DNA from: Branchiostoma lanceolatum | Lineage: Eukaryota; Chordata; Leptocardii; Amphioxiformes; Branchiostomatidae | Assembly (NCBI RefSeq): GCF_035083965.1 | Contig: NC_089724.1 | Span: 17,991,974-18,055,973 of the forward strand | Direction: 5' to 3' | DNA length: 64,000 bases | In this document: positions 48,857 through 60,424 of the stretch, piece after piece | Position numbering within the stretch: position 1 is the stretch's first letter | Layout of the letters: the number at the start of each line of letters is the position of its first letter | Notes under the pieces: generated by a model | Told to the model about the DNA's origin: nothing | Database searches by the model: none | The model's input: the letters and a program-made list of their open reading frames with translations, nothing else | Program-made: the position numbers and the translations under genes

Positions 48857-49939
48857 CTCTTACTAGTGTATTGTTGGGATAGCACCCCCTTATCCCATCG
48901 ATTCACGATAAGAGACATCTAAATAACTCTTACTAGTGTATTGTTGGGATAGCACTCCCTTATCCCATCGATTCACTATAAGAGACATCTAAATAACTCT
49001 TACTAGTGTATTGTTGGGATAGCACCCCCTTATCCCATCAATTCACAATAAGAGACATCTAAATAACTCTTACTAGTGTATTGTTGGGATAGCACCCCCT
49101 TATCCCATCGATTCACTATAAGAGACATCTAAATCCCATCAATTCATAATAAGAGACATCTCTTACTAGTGTATTGTTGGGATAGCACCCACTTATCCCA
49201 TCGATTCACTATAAGAGACATCTAAATAACTCTTACTAGTGTATTGTTGGGATAGCACTCCCTTATCCCATCGATTCACTATAAGAGAAATCTCTTACTA
49301 GTGTATTGTTGGGATAGCACTCCCTTATCCCATCAATTCACTATGAGAGACATCTAAATAAACCGTGATAACTACTTTTACACGTGATAACGTCTGTCAC
49401 AAATGTATCCCATTATTTCACTAGAAAGACAATTTTTGAATCTCTTACTAGTGTATTGTTGGGATAGCACCCCCTTATCCCATCGATTCACGATAAGAGA
49501 CATCTAAATAACTCTTACTAGTGTATTGTTGGGATAGCACTCCCTTATCCCATCGATTCACTATAAGAGAAATCTCTTACTAGTGTATTGTTGGGATAGC
49601 ACCCCCTCATCCCATCGATTCACTATAAGAGACATCTAAATAACTCTTACTAGTGTATTGTTGGGATAGCACCCCCTTATCCCATCGATTCACTATAAGA
49701 GACATCTCTTACTAGTGTATTGTTGGGATAGCACCCCCTTATCCCAGCAATTCACTATAAGAGACATCTAAATAGCTCTTACTAGTGTATTGTTGGGATA
49801 GCACCCCCTTATCCCATCGATTCACTATAAGAGACATCTAAATAACTCTTACTAGTGTATTGTTGGGATAGCACCCCCTTATCCCATCCATTCACTATAA
49901 GAGACATCTAAATAACTCTTACTAGTGTATTGTTGGGAT
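48857..49939. repeat. Satellite of palindromic 70/62-bp units in two blocks
   Basis: Unit starts (CTCTTACTAGTGTATTG) are at 48857, 48927, 48997, 49067, 49160, 49230, 49292, then 49442, 49512, 49574, 49644, 49706, 49776, 49846 and a truncated 49916. Spacing is 70 or 62 bp. The 62-bp units lack the AAATAA spacer, and one 93-bp interval contains an extra partial unit. Each unit is an imperfect inverted repeat: CTCTTACTAGTG pairs with CACTATAAGAG, and GGGATA with TATCCC around a short CACCCCC centre. Blocks of seven and eight units each follow an 81-bp leader. No coding content. Confidence 0.95.
49361..49441. repeat. 81-bp leader of the palindromic satellite, second copy
   Basis: Near-identical to 48776-48856. 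It interrupts the array and starts its second block, so the array grew partly by segmental duplication. Confidence 0.9.
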
Positions 49940-50204
49940 ACTTGCATTGGAAGAACATCAGCTATAAATAAAAACCTCACTCCATCACACAGCACACAGA
50001 AGTACCCGCCATTTCTTTTTGTTTGCGCAGCAGTATACCACGTAAGAACATGATGTGAGGGTTACTGGCCTCCCATTGTGAGCACATCAGAATGATGTTA
50101 ACTTTGCGTTCTCACGCGAGATCCTCTTGCGCGTCAATCAAACCGCATAGCGCGGTACATGTTTGACAGGTGGTTGTCGCTGGGCTGGATTACGTTATGT
50201 TCAT

Positions 50205-50262
50205 ACGGATGCACATGTTGTTTCTGTGACAGATCCCTTCATCTTCCACGTCGCCTCTCTCT
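50205..50262 (+). repeat. Dispersed ~100-bp repeat, diverged copy
   Basis: GCACATGTTGTTTCTGTGAC followed by AGATCCCTTCATCTTCCACGT matches the GTGTTGTAC..GTGACA..CTTTCATCTTCCAC core of the family. Confidence 0.45.
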
Positions 50263-51721
50263 GACTTTTATCTGATAGTGCAGCTGATAAGTTCTATTAT
50301 TATAATAGTAATTTGATTCTGTAACTGCTCGTAACATGTTTAGACCGGTTGAAAGTAAACGATGACCTGGAAAAAAAGCATAACACAATAGACAAACGCC
50401 ACTCTGTGTCATTGATGCCCCATGATCTTTGGAATGCGCAGTCATTCTCGGTCCCTGTCGTTCAGTAAACAAAATTTTTACTTTTTTCATGCATTTTATT
50501 TTGTTGTAGCCGAAGGGGGATGTGACGACAAACAGATATAACAGTTAGATGTTAGCGCACCGACTTTTTGCGTTGAAGCGAAGTTTTAGCTCTGTAGTAC
50601 TGTCAACACAGATGAACTTTTATCCGAGTATATGTAAAGGTCATATGTTATCAATAACAAAATCACAACGTTCTGTTCAGACTTAGGACTTGGATCCTAG
50701 TGACTTTGGGCTAAAATGAATCTTTTTCATCTTGGTGACAAATGACAATCCAAAGATGAAGCCACCGTCCATCTCAGGGCTGTGTAATGATGTCCTATAC
50801 TGAAGGTATTTGTTTAGGGATTGTGTGTAACTGATAAGGCATTTCCGTCGGACTGATTCGAGTTAGAAGTTGCATTATGTGAACGTCGTTACCGTCCTAG
50901 TCTCCTCAAGATCCCTTTACAACAGAAGCTGCATTTCTAGGGAGTAAAGAAAGTACTAGATCATGAATGTCAAGGCTATTTTGTTATCACCTTCGTGCAG
51001 TGCCAAGGATGTTGGGGTCATAATCGGGTTATCTCTCATATCTAGCGCTATTTTACAGTCTAGTGAAGACATGTGGTTGATTCATTGGTAACTACGAAAT
51101 TGGCCAATTACGCATGAAAAACGTTTGAAGTGACACTGCGATAGCTGTGCCATAGGAAATGGTGCAATCGTTTACAAGTTGAAGTGACAAACCGGCTTGA
51201 TTTGTGTGTAGTAAAATGATGTCTGCATTTTGTCGTAACCTAATTAGATTGTCAACTAAAATTTACTATCCGATCCCACAGCCCCTATCAGCCTCGGTCA
51301 AAACCTAGAGATTCGAAACAAAAACGCAATGAGGATCATCTGAATATTTTGGACGACTCATTCTAAGATCTTACATAAAAGCGCTCAAAGGTATATCGCA
51401 TCTCTTTCTCTTTGATGTCAGTTTGAAGTTGATTCAGTGCTTCTGGATCCTTCTGGCGCAATGGGCGACGCTTTGAACTACATGTATCAGGAGACTAATC
51501 TTTGTATCTGTACCAGGGCAGTGTGTCAGAGATTTTCACCGCAAGTCTTGTCCTCCTTTGTTCCCTCTTAACAGGGAACATTTGATGAGATATGGAGTAC
51601 TCCTACACCTTATAGATTAGATTATAACAAGGCGACAACAATGAGAAAGTCGGCCTCTTATTATACGGGCCACGTATCATATTACTAGTACCACAATCAG
51701 AGCACAATGTCATTGTTCGTC

Positions 51722-51812
51722 ATGGATCATGGGGTTGTGGTCGCGTCTTTACCGATTACATCTATTCCAGTGGGTGCCTGACAGTTATCTCCTTTAATCT
51801 TTCCCGTTATCA
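51722..51812 (+). repeat. Dispersed ~100-bp repeat, nearly full-length copy
   Basis: ATGGATCATGGGGTTGTGGT, then ACCGATTACATCTATTCCAG, then TGACAGTTATCTCCTTTAAT, in the same order as in copies 54985 and 61070. Confidence 0.55.
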
Positions 51813-52784
51813 GTGTAAATATCAGGAGAACGACACCGTTCGCACAGTCTAGTGAACATCTTTGATTGATTAGGTAATGAGGGTTTGACAAGGCTGGCAC
51901 CAGATTCAATCTAAGTAGCTAGTAACCACGAGAAAACCCTCAACAGGCATAGACCAATTCTCCATGTTTCAAAAGCACATCACTGTTAGTTCTTTTCGGT
52001 CGGTAGACAAGTCGAAAACCCGTCTCCTCTTCAGGAAGGTCCCCGTCTTTCCTCTACAGCCAGCAGATGCTGCAGAGCTCGTCATGTCACCATGGTATGT
52101 CCAGCTCTGATAAGTGTGGAAGGAAATAGAATCGACGTCGACGTGTGTTTGTATGATTTTTTATCATCATAGAAATGTTTTTATGTATTGCTAGAGTTTA
52201 GTATTCGTTTTTCCGTTATTAATATACACATGGTCAGGTGGGAGAAAACATGAAGCGTCCTATCTTCTGTTGGGATCATCTTTTTCAAAAGGGCCATTGT
52301 TATCATGATTGTGCTCGTTTTTTTTTAGCATTTGTGACTGTCACAACGTCAACACAATTTTTGCCACCTGACCGAGCTGACCTGCGACGAGCCAGTAAGT
52401 CTGCGCGTCAACGATCAAACGAGTTTTGGCGAAAACATAATTGTATATATATGTGGGCCATGAGTCACTGTCACGTCAAACGGGTTCTAGATGATTCTGT
52501 ACTCAAATCCTACTTCCAGCATGTATCCAACACGTCATACACATGGAAATCTCACAGAAAAAGGGAATTTCCTTTTTGATAAGAGCTTGTTTCTATGACA
52601 GTACTTAGAAGAATGATGTTATGATGTTTCGGATCACTCCACTGCTACAGAACCGACTGTATTGTGTGGTTTTGCTGCGTTCTTTGTATACATGTAACGT
52701 TGGGGAGTTGATGTTTAAAGTAGCTAGGTGTTGCATCATGTACTTATGGACAGTTGAAATTTGATGAAAGATCTCAGTGGAGAA

Positions 52785-52847
52785 ATTGCCCGTCAAAAGT
52801 TTCCCAAACGAGTGGGCCACTCGTTTGGGAAACTTTTGACGGGCAAT
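52785..52847. repeat. Perfect 31+1+31 palindrome
   Basis: Arms 52785-52815 and 52817-52847 are exact reverse complements around a single G at 52816. No flanking transposon structure is visible. Confidence 0.95.
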
Positions 52848-53242
52848 CTCTCAAATTTTCCGAAACTTTTACATACGATACAAATCTAGAGACTTAACCA
52901 CTCAGATCTTTGATTACACGCACCTCAAGATAGATCTGCGTTGTTCGATTATACAAAGGTCGACTACTTTACAATTTACAATCCAATGATGAAATTGCAC
53001 AAGCTTCGGTATTCATGGACCTAATAAAACGCCATGGGAGTTTTCCATCGCACAGTTCAACTACCTATAAAAGATCTGAACAGGTGGCAGCCAAGTTTCA
53101 CGGCACCGGCATCAAACATATCAGCATGGGAGTGGTTCGAAAAAGGTGCAATGACTCTCAGACGACACACGTCCTTGGGAAAGCCTAACAATGACAATGT
53201 TTTTTTTCCAGCTAAAACGTGTCAAGTATCATGTCTCCCCAA

Positions 53243-53335
53243 CCAAAGGACCTTCACATTATGTATGATGGATATAGGGTTGCGGCCTGATTGACGTCAT
53301 TACCATCCATCTTGGTGCATCTGTGACAGACACCT
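53243..53335 (+). repeat. Dispersed ~100-bp repeat, copy
   Basis: Contains CCTTCACATTATGTATGATG, GATATAGGGTTGCGGCCTGA and CCATCTTGGTGCATCTGTGA. A related upstream phrase (CCTTCACATTATGTAT) recurs at 60610. Confidence 0.6.
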
Positions 53336-53529
53336 TAAGTCATATTCCTTCTCATTATACCCCAACAATGGCCGTACAGTGTAGTGGATAACAATGATCG
53401 ATTCATTGATGACATAAGATTTTGTACAGTTGGTCAATTGACCTTAAGAACTGAACCATACTGGACCAGGCACGCAGGCGTCGTTGCTGCGTCCTTAACT
53501 GGATTTGTGTTACCCTTGATTTACCCCCC

Positions 53530-54060
53530 CCCCCATCTCAAGTCAGAGGAGACTACGTTTAGCTATGCAAATTAAGTCCCAATAAGCATAATTTGCACTT
53601 CATTGTGTACATCTCTATCTAAGCTACCAGCATACTAGATATCATGGAAATCCGTTGTTCCTTTGTTCAGTTATTCTCCTTAGAAGATTTTCCAAACAAA
53701 ACGCCCCTGCAGTTACAGAGGAAGCTGCTAGGGGGCCCAAACCTACACCACTTCTTTATTACATCACATGCTATCTACCACCCAAAAATCAAGACCACAG
53801 CACGTCCAGGTCAAAAGATTGAAAAATTGAAGTTCTGCTGCAGTAGCAAGGTCACATACCATGGGGCCCAAAATCGACCTTGAATTTCGGCTTCACAACA
53901 CCCGCTCACATACCAAATATCATCATGATCCATCAAGAGGCTCTTGAGTTATGCTGACTAGAGTGGTCCGGAAACACGAACAGGCAAACATACAGACAGA
54001 CAGACAAACAGACAGACACACCCAAAACAATATCTCCATTTTTCATGGAGATAATGAAAT
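53530..54060 (-). repeat. Inverted copy of the 22.8-24.1 kb repeat family
   Basis: Contains CTATGCAAATTAAG, AGCTGCTAGGGGGCCCAAAC, AAGTTCTGCTGCAGTAGCAA and GGGGCCCAAAATC, which are reverse-complement versions of phrases at 23300-23500. It ends with CAGACAGACAGAC-type simple sequence and CTCCATTTTTCATGGAGATA, a short palindrome. Confidence 0.55.
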
Positions 54061-54984
54061 TCGTTGAGCGCGCTGTCAAATCGCCAGGTCGCAGCTAGCG
54101 AGGTCGCCAGAGTGCTGCGGGTCTAGTGAGATAGGGGCTGAACTTCTTCTGGAACTGACCTCTGCTGCATCGTGAGGTGTAGAATATAAGATATAGATTT
54201 ATCAAACATTCAAGATGATAACTGTTCATAATATCCAAATTAGGTAACACTGTTTTACCACTTTCCCTGAGCCACTTTTGAAATATTTTTTCCTCAATGT
54301 TTGGATCAATGCCTTTTTATTTATACACTTGCAAGGATGACAAGATTTGAAGAAGAAAAAGCAAACATTCCAACAGACAATTGAAGAAATAATCCTATCA
54401 ATCCTTACTCAGCTGGACAAGTCCTATTTGGCAAATGTTTTGGCCACATCTCACTTTTAAACAATTCTGATGGCAAGAACCTATGTACTCATCATGTGTA
54501 TGCATTTGAGGATGCAATCTAGATCCCCCACCTATTTCTTGCTTAAATATCTTTCTTGATATTTTTTATAGCTTAACCATTCGTCCAATCTCCAACGTAG
54601 TTTCTTGTCCACTTTCTAATTTTCATATTTCTACAACTTGTGACAAACTGCGTAGCCAAGGATCTTAAAAGCTTTAGCAAAGATATTCTACAGATGTTAT
54701 TTGCACCTCACCTAACCTCATGTACATAACGTTACCATAAGCCACACCTACAAGCCACGTACCGACGTTATCAATACTCATGTATCTGTTGAACAGTTTC
54801 TTTTAATTGAGGAAGTCGTTACTACTTATAAAGTAATCACAAGCCTGCATATTAAGCAACTTTGTCCTGAGGAAAGTTGAACGAAACGTCGCCGAACTTT
54901 TGAAGGCCATAGATTCTGTAATCTCTTCACCCCAGGTGAGATGTTCTTACGTGCCGCCTTTCCTGATGCACGTATCCAAACTGA
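54061..54984. other. Intergenic DNA
   Basis: No gene seen. Near 54859-54890 the phrase GTCCTGAGGAAAGTTGAACG followed by AAACGTCG resembles the conserved 3' end of Penelope-like elements, probably a decayed remnant. Confidence 0.35.
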
Positions 54985-55110
54985 CATGTCATTATACATG
55001 ATGGATGTAGGGTTGTAGCTTGATCGGTGTCCATTCACATCTATCTTGTTGTACGTGTTGTACAAGTGACAAGTATCTCCTTTCATTTTCCACCGCCGTC
55101 AGGTTTACAT
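54985..55110 (+). repeat. Dispersed ~100-bp repeat, full-length copy
   Basis: Contains ATGATGGATGTAGGGTTGTA, TTCACATCTATCTTGTTGTA, CGTGTTGTACAAGTGACAAG and TATCTCCTTTCATTTTCCACC. This copy links the 5' half seen at 53243 and 61070 to the 3' half seen at 47330. Confidence 0.65.
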
Positions 55111-55249
55111 TGTTTGTTCAGTTGGGCAGATAACAGTACATGATTTGCCATTGGGTTTTTTAACATGCATTGGGTTATATCAGAGCGTGATGTTACGGCT
55201 AAATGTGTGAATTTTGTTTGTTGCGTAATGGATTTGATGTTGTCTAAAC

Positions 55250-56690
55250 GTCCAAACGTGTTCCTCATTCCTCTGTGACATGTACATCCGCCCTTGGCAC
55301 AGACTGCAAAGGAAAAACGTTTAAAAGTGCTTAGATGGTCTTAAACGTGTTTAGCGCAAGGAAAGGATAAACTTCGCCATACATAACAGAACATAGTAAC
55401 ATTTAATAGACGTAACAGATCGTAACAGTAAGCTTTGTTGGTCTTATGGAGTCATTGACCACTTCGATGTCGTGTAAGGACAAGGTTACCTTGTCCTTAC
55501 ACGACATCGAAGTGGTCCGGGTTATCAATCCAAATCAATTGCCAGTATCTGCTAGACTGTAAAAACTGTTTAAACATGAGGAGGTGCAAGATGAAAGACC
55601 GGCGATATAAAAGCCTGAGATTACCTCGTAAAACCGACAACTCTTGATTTTACGGCTCAATGTGTGAACTTCAGTTGGCTGTTGCTATATGAGCTGTACT
55701 CAATGTTCATCCTTGCCGTTTAAAACGCATTGCTACACGTCAGTTTGGTGTGTGTGATAGCTGACACGTAGAACAGCTCACAGCGGGTGGCTTCACTCAC
55801 TTCACCTTCCACCGGACCAGGTGCACAACTTTTTCACAGTCCGCTGGATATCAGTTATGATTGATTTGGCATTGGGTTTAACCATCAAAGCGTGCGATCA
55901 CCTCGTGAAACCAACAACCCTTGATTTTACAACCTATAGTGCGAACTTTGGTTATTGTATTATGAACCGCAAGGCTGGCCCCTTGTAATAGCAATAGCTA
56001 GTCGGGCCGCCTTGGCTGCTGTACATTGTACACAGCCGAACAAATAAATAAATAAAACTGTATCCATTGTGCATTCATCGGTCGTTAAACACGTTTCAAA
56101 CGCATTATCATACTACAGGGTTTATGTCCAAACGTGTTCCTCGTACAATTGTGACATTTGATAAGCACTGACAGGACTGCAATTGTTTAAAAGTGCTGAA
56201 AGATGTTTGACACAAGATCATGGTTAACAGTACTATACATTACATAAATCAGATCAGTAACTAATAATAGGTGTGGTAACTACCAGCTTTGTATGGAGTC
56301 ATTAGCCACTTCGATGCCATGTAAGGACAGGGTAGTCCATCCAAATCAATCGCCAGTATCCACTAGACTGTAAAACGTTTTGAACCTGTAGGATAAAAGA
56401 CGGTACCTGCCACAGGTACATATCTTATGTGTCATACCACAGTGTGTATGTCTAAACGTGTTCCTCATACCACAAAGGCGAAACGTTAAGAAGTGTTCAA
56501 GGGTGTGTTGCGCAAGACAAACTTAAGCATGTTTAGCGTAAAACAAGTACCAACTGTAAATCTCAGAAATTAGTAACTGATGATAACGTTAGACGTAACA
56601 GATCGCAACTTCAAGCTTTGTTGGACGTAACGTTATGGAGTCATTGACTGTTGCCATGTCGTCTAAGGACAACGAAAATTCAATCGCCAG
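55250..56690. repeat. Diverged array of ~0.35-0.9 kb repeats
   Basis: Phrases recur in order: CCAAACGTGTTCCTC at about 55250, 56095 and 56450; GTTTAAAAGTGCT at 55317 and 56185; TTATGGAGTCATTGACCACT / ATGGAGTCATTAGCCACTTC at 55445, 56293 and 56633; CGCCAGTATC..CTAGACTGTAAAA at 55541 and 56348. About three degenerate copies of a longer unit, without coding potential. Confidence 0.55.
55459..55515. repeat. Perfect 28+1+28 palindrome inside the 55-kb repeat array
   Basis: Arms 55459-55486 and 55488-55515 are exact reverse complements around one T at 55487. The homologous sequences at about 56309 and 56645 have only one arm, so the second arm was added by a local inverted duplication. Confidence 0.95.
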
Positions 56691-56868
56691 AGTAAGTGGA
56701 ATGACCACATGTACATGATGATCTCCTTAGAGTCAATTTCAAGTCATTTTCAGAAATTTGAAAATAAAAAGTTTGAACATGTTTGAATATTACATATATA
56801 TATATGTTGGAAACATTTTGCAAGTAGAAGACATTTTTATTCATAACAATTTTCAAACATCTTTGTGA

Positions 56869-57076
56869 TCTAAGAATATACAGAAGCAGACAATGGGGCT
56901 GGTTGGCGCCTACTTTTATGGAGGCAATAAACCCAACTTTACCATTTGGAAAAGGTTGCCAATATTTTCCAACAATTTGAAAATAATTGCAACCCTTTTC
57001 AAATGGTTAAGTTGGGTTTATTGCCTCAATAAAAGTAGGCGCCAACCAGCCCCATTGCTCCTGTATATTCCTTAGA
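56869..57076. mobile_element. Foldback MITE with ~85-bp arms
   Basis: The left arm starts CTAAGAATATACAG and includes CAATGGGGCTGGTTGGCGCC. The right arm is its near-perfect reverse complement and ends CTGTATATTCCTTAG. The inner loop (around 56955-56990) is short. It would fold into one long hairpin. Confidence 0.75.
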
Positions 57077-57539
57077 TTTTTTGGCTGGACACTGATGGCC
57101 CTTTTGTGGTGATCCATATACATGACGGCCTGACATGGTTACCTGACATGGTGACAGGGATGTGTGAGTTGTTTTCCCCCCAGCCCACTGATCCACTTAC
57201 AAAATGCCAACATTCATAAAATGTGAGAACATTTTCCAACATGTTAGAGCAAATGTTGAACTGATGTTCTGACACGTTAGCGACGTATTCGATGTTCTAA
57301 CATGCTGAAACATGCCATCTGTACATACAGTCAAGTGGATACAATGAATTAATCTAGAGATAGATTTATATGAATAGATTTGAGTAAATCAACATGTAAA
57401 CGTATTATTTACACAGTTGGTTCTAAGGTCTAAAACATATCATTTTATACATTGACCTACTCGTTTACAGCAAGGGTTATCTCCCCCTAGAATGTAGCTG
57501 ACTTTATCTATCGAATGGGATGTATTCAATTCTTTTGAA

Positions 57540-57690
57540 CAGACGGAAAGAAAGGTGAACAGATTCGTGAGTTAAGCATAATATCGTGAACCATCCATAA
57601 TAAAGTGAAGTTCATCTTCAATCTCATTCGGACAAAATGGACAAAACCTCTGGTAGCGGGGAATTTTAGTACTGTAACGTTATTTCTTCC
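57540..57690 (-). mobile_element. LINE reverse-transcriptase zinc-knuckle remnant
   Basis: One minus-strand frame reads RFCPFCPNEIEDELHFIMD, the CxxC...H pattern of the zinc-binding region found C-terminal to RT in non-LTR retrotransposons. A stop follows shortly after and no RT motifs surround it, so this is a short dead fragment. Confidence 0.6.
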
Positions 57691-57768
57691 GACGCAAACT
57701 CCGCTGTTCCGGGGTGCAAATGGCCCCTCCCGACTGCAGATTGCCATGGTGCCATGGGATGAATGCAC

Positions 57769-58235
57769 AAATCCACTCTTTCTTATACATAATTAGTTTC
57801 CGTTATCCTGAAACGGTCTGTTCATCTCCGACTTTGCTCATCAAATGTTTGTAGTCAATGACTCCAGCTCAGTTGGATGAATGCGCTAAACTACTGCGTG
57901 TAATACAAATTGGTATCACACAGTTCATCGCGTCTACAAAAGGTGCCAAAACGTACTTTCAGCAAAAAGGTTTGTTAAATGAACTTTTTATCTGAAATAC
58001 GCTTTGTTGGACAAGTGTCCCGGCGATCTCCCCCCCCCCCCCGAGATTTCGCCCTACCCGGAGTGAAATCGCTAAAGTGGCTAAACTATTTGTTGATAAT
58101 AGACAGTTAGACCACGGAATGCCCTCCTAGTTCATAATTCGGCTTTCTTTTAATGTCGCTACAGACCAAAGAGATTTGAGAGAGACTAAGCACTACAAAT
58201 TTGTTTATCATATGGTGAGCTGTAATGATTTTTGT
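57769..58235. other. Intergenic DNA
   Basis: Nothing recognised apart from a poly-C run near 58030. Confidence 0.4.
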
Positions 58236-58455
58236 CAACGGAGACCAGATGATGTGCCTTACAGGTTAAATAGGTATGTTTTCTTACACCAGGGACCCGG
58301 TAAGGCATCTGACAGGTGGAATATGTATTTTTTTCTTTGCTCAGGGACCAGGTGAGAGACGTGTGTTTTCATTCACTAAGGACCAGGTTTGTTACTTACA
58401 GGTGGAATAGGTGAAAAAGTGTGTTAACTTTCACCAGGAACCAGTATAATGCACA
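58236..58455. repeat. Degenerate ~60-bp minisatellite
   Basis: About four diverged units with the pattern ACAGGTGGAATAGGT ... TGTTTTCTTTCACCAGGGAC, followed by CAGGT (near 58241, 58293, 58350 and 58400). No coding content. Confidence 0.6.
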
Positions 58456-58677
58456 TTCCATTCACATTTCGTAAAGCGAGCCTCTACGGGGGGTGAGATG
58501 TAGCCTCTACCAGGCTCCGCGGATTGCTGGAAAAATAGTAGAATTTAGCCAAATAGAGTGAATTGTATGAAGGGAGTCGGCTACGGAGAGAGGGTCTAAT
58601 AGCCTGCGAATGAAACCCTCCATGGCCAAAGTCCCCCGGCAAATGTTCTCCCTATAGCCGGCGCGGTTAGTCTGTTA

Positions 58678-59029
58678 AGCCCCCGTCACAAATAAGAAAT
58701 TCAGCTCGGCCGACGTCTTGGCGAGCTTTAAATGTGCATTTTCGGCCGAAGTACGGCCGACGTCCTGTCGATTACGCGGGCTTCGGGCGATTTTTAGAAA
58801 TAAAAGTTGATCCAAATATTAGCCTTTTTCCAGGTTAGTTGATACTGACTTCGTCCATGTCCAAGAGATGGTACAATCTCATGGGGGATTTTTAGTTTTT
58901 AGTGTTCGACGGACGTCGCCCGAGACTTTCATTGGAAAATACGGTCGACGCTCGGGCGATTTTGAAATTCGGCGAGCTTCGGGCGATCTACAAAGTCGGC
59001 CGACGCTCGCATGAATTGTGACGCCGGCT
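58678..59029. mobile_element. PIF/Harbinger-like MITE, ~350 bp
   Basis: The left end AGCCCCCGTCACAAAT and the right end AATTGTGACGCCGGCT form imperfect TIRs, extended inward by GCTCGGCCGACG / GTCGGCCGACGCTCG. TTA occurs directly outside both ends (58675-58677, 59030-59032), fitting the 3-bp TWA target duplication of PIF/Harbinger. GC-rich CGGCCGACG and TTCGGGCGAT motifs recur inside. Confidence 0.65.
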
Positions 59030-59079
59030 TTAGAGACTAGGTGAGGTAGGGGTTGGGGCAAAATCGACCGCGAAATCAT

Positions 59080-59100
59080 CGGGGGGGGGGGGGGGGTACC
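59080..59100. repeat. Poly-G tract
   Basis: Uninterrupted G run inside CATCGGGG ... TACC. Similar homopolymer C/G runs occur near 6453, 19833, 53525 and 58030. Exact length is unreliable in assemblies. Confidence 0.8.
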
Positions 59101-59935
59101 AAATCAATAGAGATTTCGCCCGGGGAAAATTGCGCGAACGAAGTTCTGTGGGCATATGTCCAAGCAAGGAGATTAAGCCTCCTTGGTCCAAGGCACCGCC
59201 ACACCAAATTTTAAGTCATTTGGTTTTGATACCAGGGCACAGGAGCCCAAAATACTAGTATACATTTTGGTCTGAAAATGTCAGAACATCTGAATAGAAT
59301 AGTTTTAAATGTTTATAGAATAAAATAAATCAACCAAAAGGCAGGGGAAGAAAAATGAGAAGAACAGAAGAAACATGACTCTTCCATAACGTTACCTGTG
59401 ACATGGAGGAAAATTATTAACAGGAGGGGAGGCAAATCGCTGTGACACGGGCACTAGTACTAACGGTTATCACCGTTCTAAGCCACAACACAAAATACAG
59501 TCGGTTCCAAGAGAAATGCTTCCCACACCGTACACTTTCCTCTGGTGCCGGTGGGATAAAACGTCCATGCAACAAAGATTTAGATGTGAGTAAGGGCTCT
59601 GATACGCACTACGATCCAGGTGTGGTAGATTTCCAGTTGGGCAGGATCGTCTGGAATCTTCTGATTTATGGATGACAAATGACACATAACGTTAATTATG
59701 TTTTTTTGGCAACATTCCCCACCCGCTAACCATTGACGTGCGGAGCTGCAGATTTGCCGATCAGGACTCGATCGGCGAAGGTCTGCTCGGTCAGGCGGCA
59801 AAGGCCGTGTTAACGTTGTAGAAAGGCCAACACAGAGTCCCGCAGTAACGCACGCGCAGTCTGTGCCACAACTACATACTCTACACGGACTACGAGGTGG
59901 TTGATTATAACTTCGCTATTGAAAATATCATGCAG
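59101..59935. other. Intergenic DNA
   Basis: No gene. The stretch near 59735-59805 shares a CCTGACCGAGC..ACCT.CG motif with 52367-52395 (opposite strand), suggesting another low-copy dispersed repeat. Confidence 0.35.
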
Positions 59936-60003
59936 GGTTTTACTGTAAAAAGAAAATGTTCGCGGTGGTTTTAAGTTCGCGGTGAAGAGGTTACCGCGAA
60001 AAC
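59936..60003. repeat. Short TTCGCGGT-rich repeat fragment
   Basis: TTTACTGTAAAAAGAAAATG, then TTCGCGGTGGTTTTAAGTTC and GCGGTGAAGAGGTTACCGCG. TTCGCGGT appears twice and ACCGCGAA once in inverted orientation. It resembles TTTACTGTAAA...CGCGGT MITE termini seen widely in invertebrates; only one end is visible. Confidence 0.45.
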
Positions 60004-60424
60004 TGTGCACATGAAACCACCCCTTTTACACCACATATTAGATTTTCTACCACTCAGTGACAGTTCAAAGTCCCTCAAATCACGCATGGGAAATGATGCC
60101 ATGTACAAACAGACCCACACTAAAACAAGAGCTGAATTGTCTCTACATAAAACATGCCGTCCGTCCAATAGACTCTGTATATTGTCGCGTCAATATTGAT
60201 ACAGTTATTTTTTGATTGTCAGGATAGCCGGTTTGCCGACGAAGACGCTATATACACAGTATGAATGTGGCGGATGAAAACTAGTAACAGCAATTGTACA
60301 CTCACAACTCAATTCAACTTGATTTTTGTATCCAGGTTTTTGGTAGCTTGATCTGAGACAGACACAAGCATGATTGAATTTACCCACCAGACTGTGCAAA
60401 ACTAAATGTAATGACTTGGAAGAT

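Larger units (their letters stand above)
49940..52784. other. Intergenic DNA, no gene recognised
   Basis: No exon supported. It contains two dispersed-repeat copies (listed) and scattered short frames such as 50239-50490 and 52238-52579 without recognisable domains. Confidence 0.4.

Noticed and set aside
48776..49939. Possible CRISPR-like array
   Set aside because: The genome is eukaryotic, units are contiguous palindromic satellite with no unique spacers, and no cas-type genes are present.
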